In this document: piece by piece, positions 28,202-37,996 of the stretch
Position numbering within the stretch: the first letter of the stretch is position 1
How the letters are laid out: each line of letters begins with the position of its first letter
Origin: an uncultured Pelagibacteraceae bacterium
Lineage (GTDB): Bacteria; Pseudomonadota; Alphaproteobacteria; Pelagibacterales; Pelagibacteraceae
Direction: 5' to 3'
Assembly: GCA_902595125.1 (NCBI GenBank)
Contig: CACJOY010000001.1
Coordinates: 1 to 64,000, forward strand
DNA length: 64,000 nt
Notes under the pieces: model-generated
What the model saw: only the letters and a program-made list of their open reading frames with translations
Databases searched by the model: none
Told to the model about the DNA's origin: nothing
Made by a program: the position numbers and the translations under genes

Positions 28202-29407
28202 ATGTTTAAAAGTTTAAGTTTAAAAGTAATTATATTTGGTTTTATTTTTACATTTTTTTCTAGCTTTGGACAGAGTTTTTTTTTAGGTTTGTTTAATTCA
28301 AGCATAAGAGAAACACTTTCTATCACTCATGGACAATTTGGCTCAATCTATGCCACAGCAACCTTACTAAGTAGTTTTCTTTTAATTTGGGTTGGAAAAA
28401 AAATTGATGATATCAATATTTTTAAATTTGCTTTTTACGTAACTATACTTCTGTCTTTTTCTTGTTTTTTCTTTTCTAAAATTTCATCAATAGCCTTTTT
28501 GTTCATTGCTGTTTTTTTAATGAGGTTTTCTGGTCAAGGATTGATGTCTCATACTGCAACCACAACTATTACAAGATATTTTACCAAATCCAGGGGGAAA
28601 GCTCTTAGTGTTGGATGGTTTGGTCTTTCAACAGCAGAATTTATTTTACCTGTGTTGGTCGTTTATTTACTTACAATTACCACTTGGCAAAATATTTGGA
28701 TATCAATATCTATTTTAATTTTAATCTTTTTACCCTTAGCATCATTTTTTTTAATTAAAAAATTAGATTTTGATACAAGAGAACAAATAAATAAAGATTT
28801 TGAAAAAAGAGAAATAAAACAATGGAAAAGAATAGAGATTTTAAAAGATTATAGATTTTATGTAATATGTCTAAATATGTTAGCAATGCCATGGATAGCG
28901 ACAGGGGTTTTTGTTTTTCAATCTTTTATAACCGAGTCAAAAGGATGGGGTTCTTTTACGATTGCCCAATCTTTCATGATTTATTCAGTATTATCAGTAT
29001 TGACACTGACTATTTCAGGTTTTTTAATTGATAAGTTTACGAGTAGAAAACTACTAATTTTTATGAATTTACCTTTATTGCTCTCATCTCTAGTCTTAAT
29101 TTTTCTTGAGTCATTCTATTCAGCATATCTTTTTTTAGGTTTGATCGGAATTTCAAATGGTCTTGCAAATGTTTTAGGTTCATCTACATGGGCTGAAATA
29201 TATGGAGTGAGATATATAGGATCTATTAAAGCACTTACTACGGCATTGATGGTTTTTTCTACCGCATTCGGAACAGCTTTATTTGGTTTTTTGATTGATC
29301 GAGGGCTACATATTGAACAAATTGCAATGGTATCTTTGATTTATATTTCTTTATCTATAATTTTACTATTTCTTATTAGATATAGACTAAATCCAAAATA
29401 TATCTGA
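28202..29407 (+). CDS. MFS transporter
   Basis: About 12 TM segments; FLMRFSGQGLMSHTATTTITRYFTKSRGKALSVGWFG. Confidence 0.88.
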   Translation: MFKSLSLKVIIFGFIFTFFSSFGQSFFLGLFNSSIRETLSITHGQFGSIYATATLLSSFLLIWVGKKIDDINIFKFAFYVTILLSFSCFFFSKISSIAFLFIAVFLMRFSGQGLMSHTATTTITRYFTKSRGKALSVGWFGLSTAEFILPVLVVYLLTITTWQNIWISISILILIFLPLASFFLIKKLDFDTREQINKDFEKREIKQWKRIEILKDYRFYVICLNMLAMPWIATGVFVFQSFITESKGWGSFTIAQSFMIYSVLSVLTLTISGFLIDKFTSRKLLIFMNLPLLLSSLVLIFLESFYSAYLFLGLIGISNGLANVLGSSTWAEIYGVRYIGSIKALTTALMVFSTAFGTALFGFLIDRGLHIEQIAMVSLIYISLSIILLFLIRYRLNPKYI

Positions 29408-29451
29408 AAAATCTGCTTGATTTTTTAAATCACACTGTATAGATACATCGC

Positions 29452-29982
29452 ATGGCAAGAGTAACTGTAGAAGATTGTGTTGATAAAGTTGATAGTCCTT
29501 ACGAGCTTGTTTTAGTGGCCAAAGAAAGAGCAACACAATTAAATTCTGGTATAGAACCCACTTTAGAAAAAGATAATGATAAAAATACTGTTATTGCTTT
29601 AAGAGAGATAGCTGATGAAAATATAAAAGTTCCAGATTTAACTGAAAGTGCTATCTATAAATTGAGAAAACATGTTGAGCAGGTTGATGATGGTGCAGAA
29701 ACAGATGATGAAGTAGGTGACGATTTCGAAAGTTTATATAAGGGAGAGATATCAAAAAGTGGTACACCAATTTTACCATCTAAAAGAGCCAGAAAATCAC
29801 CAGAAAAAATTCAAGTATCTAAAGAAGATATAGAAGAGCTAACTGAAACAAAAGATTTAAGTGCCCAATCAGATAATGAAGAGCAAACAGAGGGTTCGGA
29901 AGTTTCACTTGACGAGCTTTCAGATAATGAGAGCCAAGATACAGATAACTCAATAGACGATCCTAACGCATCGAATTCTTAA
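29452..29982 (+). CDS. rpoZ: RNA polymerase omega subunit with long acidic C-terminal extension
   Basis: [30 protein letters not shown] and [12 protein letters not shown] match omega; about 100 further acidic residues follow. Confidence 0.9.
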   Translation: MARVTVEDCVDKVDSPYELVLVAKERATQLNSGIEPTLEKDNDKNTVIALREIADENIKVPDLTESAIYKLRKHVEQVDDGAETDDEVGDDFESLYKGEISKSGTPILPSKRARKSPEKIQVSKEDIEELTETKDLSAQSDNEEQTEGSEVSLDELSDNESQDTDNSIDDPNASNS

Positions 29983-30005
29983 AAAATTTTTTTATCGAAT
30001 AAAAA

Positions 30006-30029
30006 AAAGGCCCTTAAAAAAGGGCCTTT
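30006..30029. terminator. Bidirectional rho-independent terminator between rpoZ(+) and the glycine-betaine SBP gene(-)
   Basis: aaaggccctt-aaaa-aagggccttt: perfect 10 bp stem, with A-rich sequence upstream and T-rich downstream. Confidence 0.88.
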
Positions 30030-30052
30030 AATTTTTTGTATTTAAAAAAGTA

Positions 30053-31063
30053 TTATTTTAGCCAAGGCTTCCATTTGTCTGGATTATTGTCTAACCATTC
30101 TGCAACAACTTCTTTAACATCTCTTTTCTTAATATCTACTTCTACTAACATTTTAGCTTGATCGATATTTTGTAAAGACATGTTTTCAAAGAACTTTTTA
30201 GCGTCAGAGTGTTCAGCCTTTGCAAACACAGCAGGGTTACCATAATTCATTGTGTAATCCTTCGCCCAACCAGTTGCCGGCCATCCTTTTGTTCCACAGT
30301 CTTTCCAGTTACCCGCCTCTGTGAAAGTATCAGGATCACAAACTGCGTGCTCTGGAAGTTGAACTCCTACCATGTCAAACTCACCAAAGAACCAATGAGG
30401 TGACCATAAGTATAACATAAATGGTTCTTTTCTCATGTAAGCTGCCTTTGCTTCAGCAATTGCTGCAGCTTCAGTTCCAAGTTCATCTGCTTGGAAATCA
30501 ATTCCTAAAAGATCAAGTCTTTTTTGGTCATGACAGTTCCAACCTGCAACTGGACATCCAATGAGTCTACCTCTATTTCCTGTTTCAATAGTAGCAAATT
30601 CTTTTTTATGTTTGTTTAAATCTTTCCAAGTTTTGATGCCAAACTTTTCAGCAGCATATCTTGGTATCCAATAATCAGATAATCCAATAATTCCAGATGT
30701 ACCTAAAAGATCAACACTTCCATCTCCACTGTAAGATCCAACTACTTTACCTTCATAAATAAGATCTTCGTTTAACATTACTGAGTCAGCTTCAGCATAA
30801 CTTGGCCAGCTCTCACAAGCGAAATCAAGCTCTCCTGCTGCGATTGCTTCCCACAAACCTGTTCCTGATGGAAATACTGTTTGTTTTACTTTGTATCCAT
30901 ATTCTCTTTCAAGAATTGCTACAGCAACTTCACAAGTGATAATACCACCTGTCCAGTCAGCGATAGCCGCGTGTAGTCTTTTAGCAGCATTTGCTTGCCC
31001 CAAACTACCAATAAGTAGCACTAAAGATAAAAATAGTGCTGATATTGTTTTTGTTAGCTTCAT
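30053..31063 (-). CDS. Glycine betaine/proline-type ABC transporter substrate-binding protein
   Basis: Start trimmed from 31105 to the ATG of MKLTKTISALFLSLVLLIGSLGQANA (signal peptide), which has SD ggagaaataATG. OpuAC-like: AIADWTGGIITCEVAVAILEREYGYKV; MLYLWSPHWFFGEFDMVGVQLP. Confidence 0.9.
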   Translation of the reverse strand: MKLTKTISALFLSLVLLIGSLGQANAAKRLHAAIADWTGGIITCEVAVAILEREYGYKVKQTVFPSGTGLWEAIAAGELDFACESWPSYAEADSVMLNEDLIYEGKVVGSYSGDGSVDLLGTSGIIGLSDYWIPRYAAEKFGIKTWKDLNKHKKEFATIETGNRGRLIGCPVAGWNCHDQKRLDLLGIDFQADELGTEAAAIAEAKAAYMRKEPFMLYLWSPHWFFGEFDMVGVQLPEHAVCDPDTFTEAGNWKDCGTKGWPATGWAKDYTMNYGNPAVFAKAEHSDAKKFFENMSLQNIDQAKMLVEVDIKKRDVKEVVAEWLDNNPDKWKPWLK

Positions 31064-31161
31064 TATTTCTCCTATCTTAAAATTTAAAAACCTATTGTAG
31101 ATCAAAAGATATACAAATGTAAACCTGACAAAAAATGGCTAAATTTCTTAATTAATGGCTG

Positions 31162-33276
31162 TTACAAACCTAAAGCCTGCCTTTGTTTTTTTGTATATGC
31201 AAGAGTAATCCTATCTATAATTATTGCCAGAAGCACAATACCAATACCAGCAGCTAGACCTCTTCCAGTATCGGATCGAGCAAGGCCATTAAATACTTCT
31301 AACCCTAAACCTTTACCTCCAATTAGAGGTGTTACAATTTGCATTGCAAAAGCCATAATAACTGTCTGATTAAATCCAATCACTAAACTTGGAACTGCTA
31401 ACGGAAATTTAACTTTATTTAAAGTCTGGATTAGAGTTCCTCCAAATGATCTCGAAACTTCAGAATAAGTACCTGATACTTGCGTTAAACCTAAAGATGT
31501 GAGTCTAATTATAGGTGGAATAGAGTAAATAACTGTTGCTAAAACTGCAGAGACAATTCCACCTCCAAAAAACATTAGAACAGGTATTAAATAACAAAAG
31601 TAAGGAAGCGTTTGCATTGCATCTAGGATAACATTTTGAATATTTCTAAACCTTTCATTATAGGATGCTATAATTCCAAGAGGAACACCTATTGCAAAAC
31701 ATATTGCTACAGAAACCAAAACTGAAGATAGAGTTATCATTGAATGAGACCAAATTCCACAAGCTCCTATAAAAGATAATAGTAAAGCTGTTATAATCGC
31801 AAATCTAATTCCAACTGTTATGTAACCCAATGCAACAAACACAGCCATAGTGTACCACCATGGTATGTGAGTTAGGAAAGTATCTAGTGGACGAAGTAAA
31901 TTTAGGTAAACAAATGCTCTCAAACTTTTCGTAAAAGCAATAAATCCTGGATTAACAGTTAAACTTTCAACTGCATTTGTGATTGGTTGTCTAATAGATA
32001 ATCTCCATTCTTCAGGAAATGAGCCAATCTTAATAAAATATGTATCAACAGCTACAATTATTAAACAAACTATAAAAGATGGAATTATATAATATCTTTT
32101 ATTTATGAATTCTCCAATATCTTCTGCAAATATTTTATTGAATAAGGAGATTAATAATTTGATAAAGTAAGCGATCAAGTTTGTAGTAAATACACAAATA
32201 TACTTTATTATGTTGTGAGCAGTCATTAAGGGTTTTTCTAAGATCCGTGCTAATTGATACTTAGACCATTCTTGAGGAAGTAAATAAAATTTTTGAACAT
32301 CTGATGGTAGTCTTTCCTCTTTTTTACTAAAAGCGGAACTAAATCTATCAAACATAATCGCCATAAATAAAATACACAACCCTCCTTCCATAGCCCAACC
32401 CACATCTAATCTTCTGATCGCTTGCCAAACTTGTCCACCAATTCCTTCAGCACCTATAAAACAAGCTAAAACAACAAGGGCAAGAGCCATCATTATGACT
32501 TGATTGACACCCATCATGATACTAGGCAGAGAAAGTGGAATTTTTATTTTAAACAAAAGTTGTAATTTATTTGAACCAAAAGAAGTTGCACTTTCTATAG
32601 TTTGTGCTGGTACTTGCCTTATACCGGTGTTTGTTAATCTTATTATTGGGGGCATTGCATAGATCATAGTTGCAAGGATTGCTGGCGCTCCTCCAATACC
32701 AAAAAAAAATAATGCTGGGAATAGATAAACAAATGCTGGCATTACTTGCATTGTATCCAAAACTGGTTTCATAAAGTTTTCAAACCGATCACTTTGGGAA
32801 CAAAGAACTCCTAATATGAAGCCAAAAAAAACACAAAGTAAAACTGACAAGCCCATCAAGGCAACTGTTTGGAGCGATGGCTCCCACATACCTGTTGCTC
32901 CCCAAAAATAAACAACAAATAATGAATAGAGCCCTAATTTTAAACCTCCTGCAATGATACATGGAAAGAAAAAAATTGCTGCTATCAAAAGCCAAGGTGA
33001 TTCCAGTAAAAAATCTTCCACAAAATAATAACAAGCCTTGATATAGCTAGCTATAATTTTAGTTATCCACCTGTAGTTTTTTTTTAAAAAATCCTCTCCT
33101 TCATTTACCCATGCAGTGAATGTAAATTCATCTGTAACAACTTTTGGAAATTTGGAAGGACCATCACTTTGAGATGATAGCCATAAGGCTATTAAAAAAA
33201 CTACACCAATAATTGAGTAAATTATTATATTCTTTGATTGATTGGACTTTCCTATAATTTCACTACGGTTGGACAT
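31162..33276 (-). CDS. Glycine betaine/proline-type ABC permease, two fused permease domains
   Basis: 704 aa with two homologous halves: MQVMPAFVYLFPALFFFGIGGAPAILATMIYAMPPIIRLT and MQTLPYFCYLIPVLMFFGGGIVSAVLATVIYSIPPIIRLT. Confidence 0.92.
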   Translation of the reverse strand: MSNRSEIIGKSNQSKNIIIYSIIGVVFLIALWLSSQSDGPSKFPKVVTDEFTFTAWVNEGEDFLKKNYRWITKIIASYIKACYYFVEDFLLESPWLLIAAIFFFPCIIAGGLKLGLYSLFVVYFWGATGMWEPSLQTVALMGLSVLLCVFFGFILGVLCSQSDRFENFMKPVLDTMQVMPAFVYLFPALFFFGIGGAPAILATMIYAMPPIIRLTNTGIRQVPAQTIESATSFGSNKLQLLFKIKIPLSLPSIMMGVNQVIMMALALVVLACFIGAEGIGGQVWQAIRRLDVGWAMEGGLCILFMAIMFDRFSSAFSKKEERLPSDVQKFYLLPQEWSKYQLARILEKPLMTAHNIIKYICVFTTNLIAYFIKLLISLFNKIFAEDIGEFINKRYYIIPSFIVCLIIVAVDTYFIKIGSFPEEWRLSIRQPITNAVESLTVNPGFIAFTKSLRAFVYLNLLRPLDTFLTHIPWWYTMAVFVALGYITVGIRFAIITALLLSFIGACGIWSHSMITLSSVLVSVAICFAIGVPLGIIASYNERFRNIQNVILDAMQTLPYFCYLIPVLMFFGGGIVSAVLATVIYSIPPIIRLTSLGLTQVSGTYSEVSRSFGGTLIQTLNKVKFPLAVPSLVIGFNQTVIMAFAMQIVTPLIGGKGLGLEVFNGLARSDTGRGLAAGIGIVLLAIIIDRITLAYTKKQRQALGL

Positions 33277-33354
33277 ATTGAAGAAATTAGAATAATTAAT
33301 TTTACTTTTAAAGTAAAATATTGTCTATTTTAAAAATAAACTTTAAATTTATTA

Positions 33355-34401
33355 ATGAATAAAGAGCAAAAAATAACTTGCACGAACATATGGAAGCTAT
33401 TTGGTCCAGACGAAAAAAGAATAATTAAAGGCCTGGATAAAAATCTATCTATTAAGGAAGTACAAGAAAAGACTGGTCATGTGGTTGCCGTTAAAAATGT
33501 TAGTTTTTCAATACAAAAAGGTGAGACCTTTGTTGTAATGGGATTATCTGGTAGTGGAAAGTCTACTTTAGTTAGATGTATTTCAAGATTAATAGAACCA
33601 ACAACAGGTACAGTCAAAATGGACGATGTTGATGTTACCAAAATGAATGGCAGGGATCTATTAGAGTTAAGAAGAAATAAGATGAGTATGGTATTTCAAC
33701 ATTTTGGACTCTTTCCACACAGAACTGTTATTGAAAATATCGGGTACGGTTTAGAAGTTAGAGGTACAAAAAAAGATTTAAGATTAGAAAAATCTATGGA
33801 AGTTTTAAAAATGGTTGGCTTAGATGGATGGCAAAATAATTATCCGAGAGAACTCTCAGGTGGTATGCAACAAAGAGTTGGATTAGCACGAGCACTTGCA
33901 GTAGATCCAGAAATTTTAATTTTTGATGAACCATTTTCTGCATTAGACCCACTTATAAGAAGAGAAATGCAAGATGAACTTTTAAAAATTCAAGAAAAGC
34001 TTCAAAGAACAATGGTGTTTATTACTCATGATTTTTTAGAAGCTATAAAAATGGGTGACCATATAGCAATAATGAAAGATGGTGAGATCTCGCAAATAGG
34101 CACTCCTGAAGAAATAGTTTCTAATCCTAAAGATCAATATGTTAAAGATTTCTGTGAAGATGTACCAAAATATAAAGTTCTAAGTGCTGGAAAAGTGATG
34201 AGAAAAGAATGTTGTGCTGAAACAAAGAAACAATTTGAAAAAAAGGAAAACTGTATAGAGGATAATTCAAAGATTGAAACTTTAATTGATCAACTAAGTG
34301 ATCGTGATCAAGCATACCCAGTAATTTGCTCTAAATCAGGAAAATTACTTGGTGAAATTGATAGATCGATTGTTATGCAATCAATGAAGTCTAAAGTCTA
34401 G
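33355..34401 (+). CDS. Glycine betaine/proline-type ABC transporter ATP-binding protein (ProV/OpuAA-like)
   Basis: VMGLSGSGKSTLVRCISRLIEPTTG; ELSGGMQQRVGLARALAVDPEILIFDEPFSALDPLIRREMQ; CBS-like tail. Confidence 0.94.
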   Translation: MNKEQKITCTNIWKLFGPDEKRIIKGLDKNLSIKEVQEKTGHVVAVKNVSFSIQKGETFVVMGLSGSGKSTLVRCISRLIEPTTGTVKMDDVDVTKMNGRDLLELRRNKMSMVFQHFGLFPHRTVIENIGYGLEVRGTKKDLRLEKSMEVLKMVGLDGWQNNYPRELSGGMQQRVGLARALAVDPEILIFDEPFSALDPLIRREMQDELLKIQEKLQRTMVFITHDFLEAIKMGDHIAIMKDGEISQIGTPEEIVSNPKDQYVKDFCEDVPKYKVLSAGKVMRKECCAETKKQFEKKENCIEDNSKIETLIDQLSDRDQAYPVICSKSGKLLGEIDRSIVMQSMKSKV

Positions 34402-35330
34402 TAAACTTTTTTGCTTATTTTAAAAGTTTTTTTCTTTTTTTTGTCTCTCCATATAATTATCATTCCTGCTAAAATAATCCCAAACACTCCTGGAAAAAGC
34501 TGATCAATAGGAGCCTCATCGAAGAAAAACCAACCAAGAAAGAAAGATGAAGGTATTGCCAAATATTCAAACACCGCAAGTTTGCTAGCTTCAATTAATC
34601 TATAAGCATAAATAAATAGAATTCCTGCTGACCCACCTAAAATTCCAATTGATACTAACATTAACAAATCATTATAACTTTTAATAACTATATTATCTAA
34701 AGTCATAACTAAAAGTATTATCGCACCAATAATAGAAGCTATCAAAGAATAAAATTGTATTTTAGCAGTTGAATTACTTTTTGGAATAAACTTAAGAATA
34801 ATAATAGCAATTGCATATAAAAAACCGACCATTAAAGGATAGGCAGAGTAGTAAGAAAAAACGTCACTGGTTGGTTTTAATATCATTGCAACCCCGATAA
34901 AACCTATTAGAACAGCAGACCACCTGTAAATACCTACTTTATCATTCAAAAAAAATATAGATAAAATTACTATAAAAAAAGTTGCTGAAAAAGTTAAGGT
35001 AGATGCAGTTGCAAAATCCATATTATTTATTGCAATAAAGTAGAAAACATTCATAAATAAAAAACATAGGCCTCTAATAGAGCATAAAATTATAAATTTT
35101 TTTGTAATTTTTTTAAATATATTTAGATTTTCATTTGTATAAAAAATTAATGTCAATAAAGGTATGATTGCGAACAAATTTCTAAATAAAACAACTTGAT
35201 TTGTAGAATATGAGTCACCTAAAAATTTGATTATAATTCCGTAAATATCAATAAAAAGAACTCCAAGAAGCATTGAGCCTATGGAGAGATAAATTATTCT
35301 TGAATTTGATCTTGTTGATAAATTCTTCAT
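34398..35330 (-). CDS. EamA/DMT family transporter
   Basis: About 10 TM; TLTFSATFFIVILSIFFLNDKVGIYRWSAVLIGFIGVAMILKP. Confidence 0.88.
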   Translation of the reverse strand: MKNLSTRSNSRIIYLSIGSMLLGVLFIDIYGIIIKFLGDSYSTNQVVLFRNLFAIIPLLTLIFYTNENLNIFKKITKKFIILCSIRGLCFLFMNVFYFIAINNMDFATASTLTFSATFFIVILSIFFLNDKVGIYRWSAVLIGFIGVAMILKPTSDVFSYYSAYPLMVGFLYAIAIIILKFIPKSNSTAKIQFYSLIASIIGAIILLVMTLDNIVIKSYNDLLMLVSIGILGGSAGILFIYAYRLIEASKLAVFEYLAIPSSFFLGWFFFDEAPIDQLFPGVFGIILAGMIIIWRDKKKKKTFKISKKVY

Positions 35331-35379
35331 TTACTTTGTGATATAATTGATAGTATATAAATAAATTATTTAAATAAAA

Positions 35380-36570
35380 ATGCAAAATTTTAAGCTTAAT
35401 GAAATAGATATCTTGTCTAATCAAGATTGGACTTTTCCAACTAACACTGCTTATGGGCCGGGTAGATTTAAAGAAATCGGTGATCACTGTGCTAAATTTG
35501 GAATGAAAAATCCTTTAATAGTTACTGATAGTGGAAGTACTAAATTACCTTTTATTAAAGAATTAAAAGAACTTTTACAAAAAGCGAATATAAAGTCAGA
35601 TCTTTTTTCTGATATATCCCCTAATCCGAGAGAAGATGAAGTATTTGTTGGCCGCAAAAAATTTAAAGATGGAAATCATGACTCAATCATTGCTATTGGT
35701 GGTGGCAGTGCAATGGATGGTGGTAAATTAATATGTCTAACGGCAAATAACAATGTACCACTTAGAGATTTTGAATTTGAACTTACTCCTCCTAAAATTA
35801 GTAAAGATAATCCATTTCCAAAGATAATAACTGTACCTACAACAGCAGGTACTGGAGCGGAAACTGAAATTACAGCAATGGTTACGTATCTTAAGGAGGA
35901 AATGAAATTTTGTATGTGGCATCCAGATGCAAGACCAGTTTTAGCCTTAGTAGATCCTGAATTAACTTTAGGATTACCACCTTCTTTAACTGCTTGGACA
36001 GGTGTAGATGCAATGGTTCACGCAATAGAAGGTTATTGTGTTCCTGGATTTCACCCTTTGTGTGATGGATCAGCTCTAGAAAGCTTATCTTTGATCTCAA
36101 AATCTCTTTATTTAGCTGTCGAAGAACCAAATAATTTAGTAGCAAGAGGTGGAATGCATATTGGTTCTTATCTAGGAGGAATAGCTTTCTTAAAAGGACT
36201 CGGCAACGTTCATGCTATATCACATATGGTTGGTGCAGAATTTAATACACAACACGGTTTGACAAACGCAATTATTTTACCAGTTGTGCTTAAATATAAT
36301 TTATTAGACATGAACGAAAAAGTTAAACGTATGTCAGAAGCTATGCAATTCGAAGAGCATTCAGTTGACTCTTTTATAGATAATATTGAAAAAATTTTAG
36401 ATAGACTTCAAATACCAAAAAGTTTAAGTGAAATAGGAGTAACTGAAGATTGTGTAGATCGAATTGCAGAAAAAGCAATGAAAGATCAAGCTTATGCAAC
36501 TAATCCAAAAAAAGCTCCTTATGAAGATATGAAAAAAATGGTTTTGCAAAGCATCAAAAAAGCTAGATAA
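35380..36570 (+). CDS. Iron-containing (group III) alcohol dehydrogenase
   Basis: AIGGGSAMDGGKLI; VPTTAGTGAETEITAM; AWTGVDAMVHAIEGY; GNVHAISHMVGAEFNTQHGLTNAIILP. Confidence 0.93.
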   Translation: MQNFKLNEIDILSNQDWTFPTNTAYGPGRFKEIGDHCAKFGMKNPLIVTDSGSTKLPFIKELKELLQKANIKSDLFSDISPNPREDEVFVGRKKFKDGNHDSIIAIGGGSAMDGGKLICLTANNNVPLRDFEFELTPPKISKDNPFPKIITVPTTAGTGAETEITAMVTYLKEEMKFCMWHPDARPVLALVDPELTLGLPPSLTAWTGVDAMVHAIEGYCVPGFHPLCDGSALESLSLISKSLYLAVEEPNNLVARGGMHIGSYLGGIAFLKGLGNVHAISHMVGAEFNTQHGLTNAIILPVVLKYNLLDMNEKVKRMSEAMQFEEHSVDSFIDNIEKILDRLQIPKSLSEIGVTEDCVDRIAEKAMKDQAYATNPKKAPYEDMKKMVLQSIKKAR

Positions 36571-36576
36571 GCTTTT

Positions 36577-37992
36577 ATGATAGAAAATCAATCAGTTAAA
36601 GAAATTCAAAAAGGTATAAATAGTCGTGAGATTTCAATTAAAGAGGTTGTTGAATATTATTTGGATAAAATTGAAAAATTTAATCCCGATTTAAATGCCA
36701 TTGTTCTTCAAAAAGACCGTGAATTAATTATAAAAGAAGCAATCCAAAAGGATAATGCCAATGAAATCAATAAACCTTTAAATGGATTACCTATTGCTAT
36801 TAAAGATTTGTCAGATGTTGTTGGACTCAAAACAACATATGGTTTTCCTGGATCAAAAAATAACCAACCAAAAAAAAATTCTTTATTTGTAAATCGATTA
36901 ATTGATAAAGGTGCGATTATTATTGGGAAAACAAATACTGCAGAACTCGGTGTCGGTGGACATACAATCAATAGACTTTTTGGACCAACCTCAAATGTTT
37001 ATGATCTATCAAAATCTGCAGGTGGATCGAGTGGTGGTGCAAGCTCTGCTGTTGCAGCTGGATTATTACCGTTTGCTGATGGTACAGATCAAATGGGTTC
37101 ATGTCGAGGACCAGCAGCATACACAAATACTTACGGTTTTAGACCCTCTCCAGGTTTAATTGCCCTAGATCGTACAGGTCAAAATTTAGATATTCCAATA
37201 CTTACAACACCAGGATGCTTTGCAAAAAATCCAAATGATATGTCGATTTTATTAGATGAAATTGTTGGAAGTGATCCATTAGATAGATTTTCATTTGACT
37301 TAGATGGGCTATTTAAAAATCAAAATATAAGTGATAAAGAATTTTCTGCATTCAGAATTGGATGGTTATCAAATATGAATGGAGAGTACAATATAGAAAA
37401 AGAAATACTGGAAATTTGTGAAAACAAATTGAGGGAATTAGAAAAAATAAACATTAGAGTAGAAGACATTAAGCCTAAAATAAATAATGATTTTTTGTGG
37501 AGAAGCTGGACAACATTAAGAGCAAAAAGTATTTATGAAGATACGTTAGCTATGAATATTCCAGACATTGACTCTATGACGTATCAAGCGATATGGGAAT
37601 ATAAAAAAGGTCAGGAAATAAATTCAGAAGATTTACAATTAGCTATTGATCAAAAACAAAAATGTTTGAATCAAATAGACTCAATATTCGGAAATTTTGA
37701 TTTCTTAGCGTTACCATCAGCTCAAATTTTTCCTTTCGATAAAAATTTACAATTTCCAACAAGTATTAATAATATTGAATTAGATACATATCATCGATGG
37801 TTAGAAGTTTTCATTCTATCTAGTCTCTTAGATCTTCCTACTTTTACAATTCCAGTAGGTTTTAATAGAAACGGTTTGCCAATGGGGATGCAAATCATTG
37901 CAAGAAACAAGGATGATATGAAGTTATTTTCTTTTGTAAGTAAATATGAAAAAGTTTTTAATTATAGTAAGATTAAACCTAAATTAAGTTAA
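36577..37992 (+). CDS. Amidase signature family enzyme
   Basis: GLPIAIKDLSDV; SAGGSSGGASSAVAAGLLPFADGTDQMGSCRGPAA; LPTFTIPVGFNRNGLPMGMQIIA. Confidence 0.92.
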   Translation: MIENQSVKEIQKGINSREISIKEVVEYYLDKIEKFNPDLNAIVLQKDRELIIKEAIQKDNANEINKPLNGLPIAIKDLSDVVGLKTTYGFPGSKNNQPKKNSLFVNRLIDKGAIIIGKTNTAELGVGGHTINRLFGPTSNVYDLSKSAGGSSGGASSAVAAGLLPFADGTDQMGSCRGPAAYTNTYGFRPSPGLIALDRTGQNLDIPILTTPGCFAKNPNDMSILLDEIVGSDPLDRFSFDLDGLFKNQNISDKEFSAFRIGWLSNMNGEYNIEKEILEICENKLRELEKINIRVEDIKPKINNDFLWRSWTTLRAKSIYEDTLAMNIPDIDSMTYQAIWEYKKGQEINSEDLQLAIDQKQKCLNQIDSIFGNFDFLALPSAQIFPFDKNLQFPTSINNIELDTYHRWLEVFILSSLLDLPTFTIPVGFNRNGLPMGMQIIARNKDDMKLFSFVSKYEKVFNYSKIKPKLS

Positions 37993-37996
37993 TAAT

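Noticed and set aside
32789-33034. 81-aa ORF in another minus-strand frame within the betaine-type permease
   Set aside because: Nested in a confident coding region on the same strand; frame-shifted hydrophobic translation.
35248-35487. 79-aa minus-strand ORF spanning the EamA/Fe-ADH divergent region
   Set aside because: Overlaps both flanking genes' starts; no motif; likely noise in AT-rich DNA.
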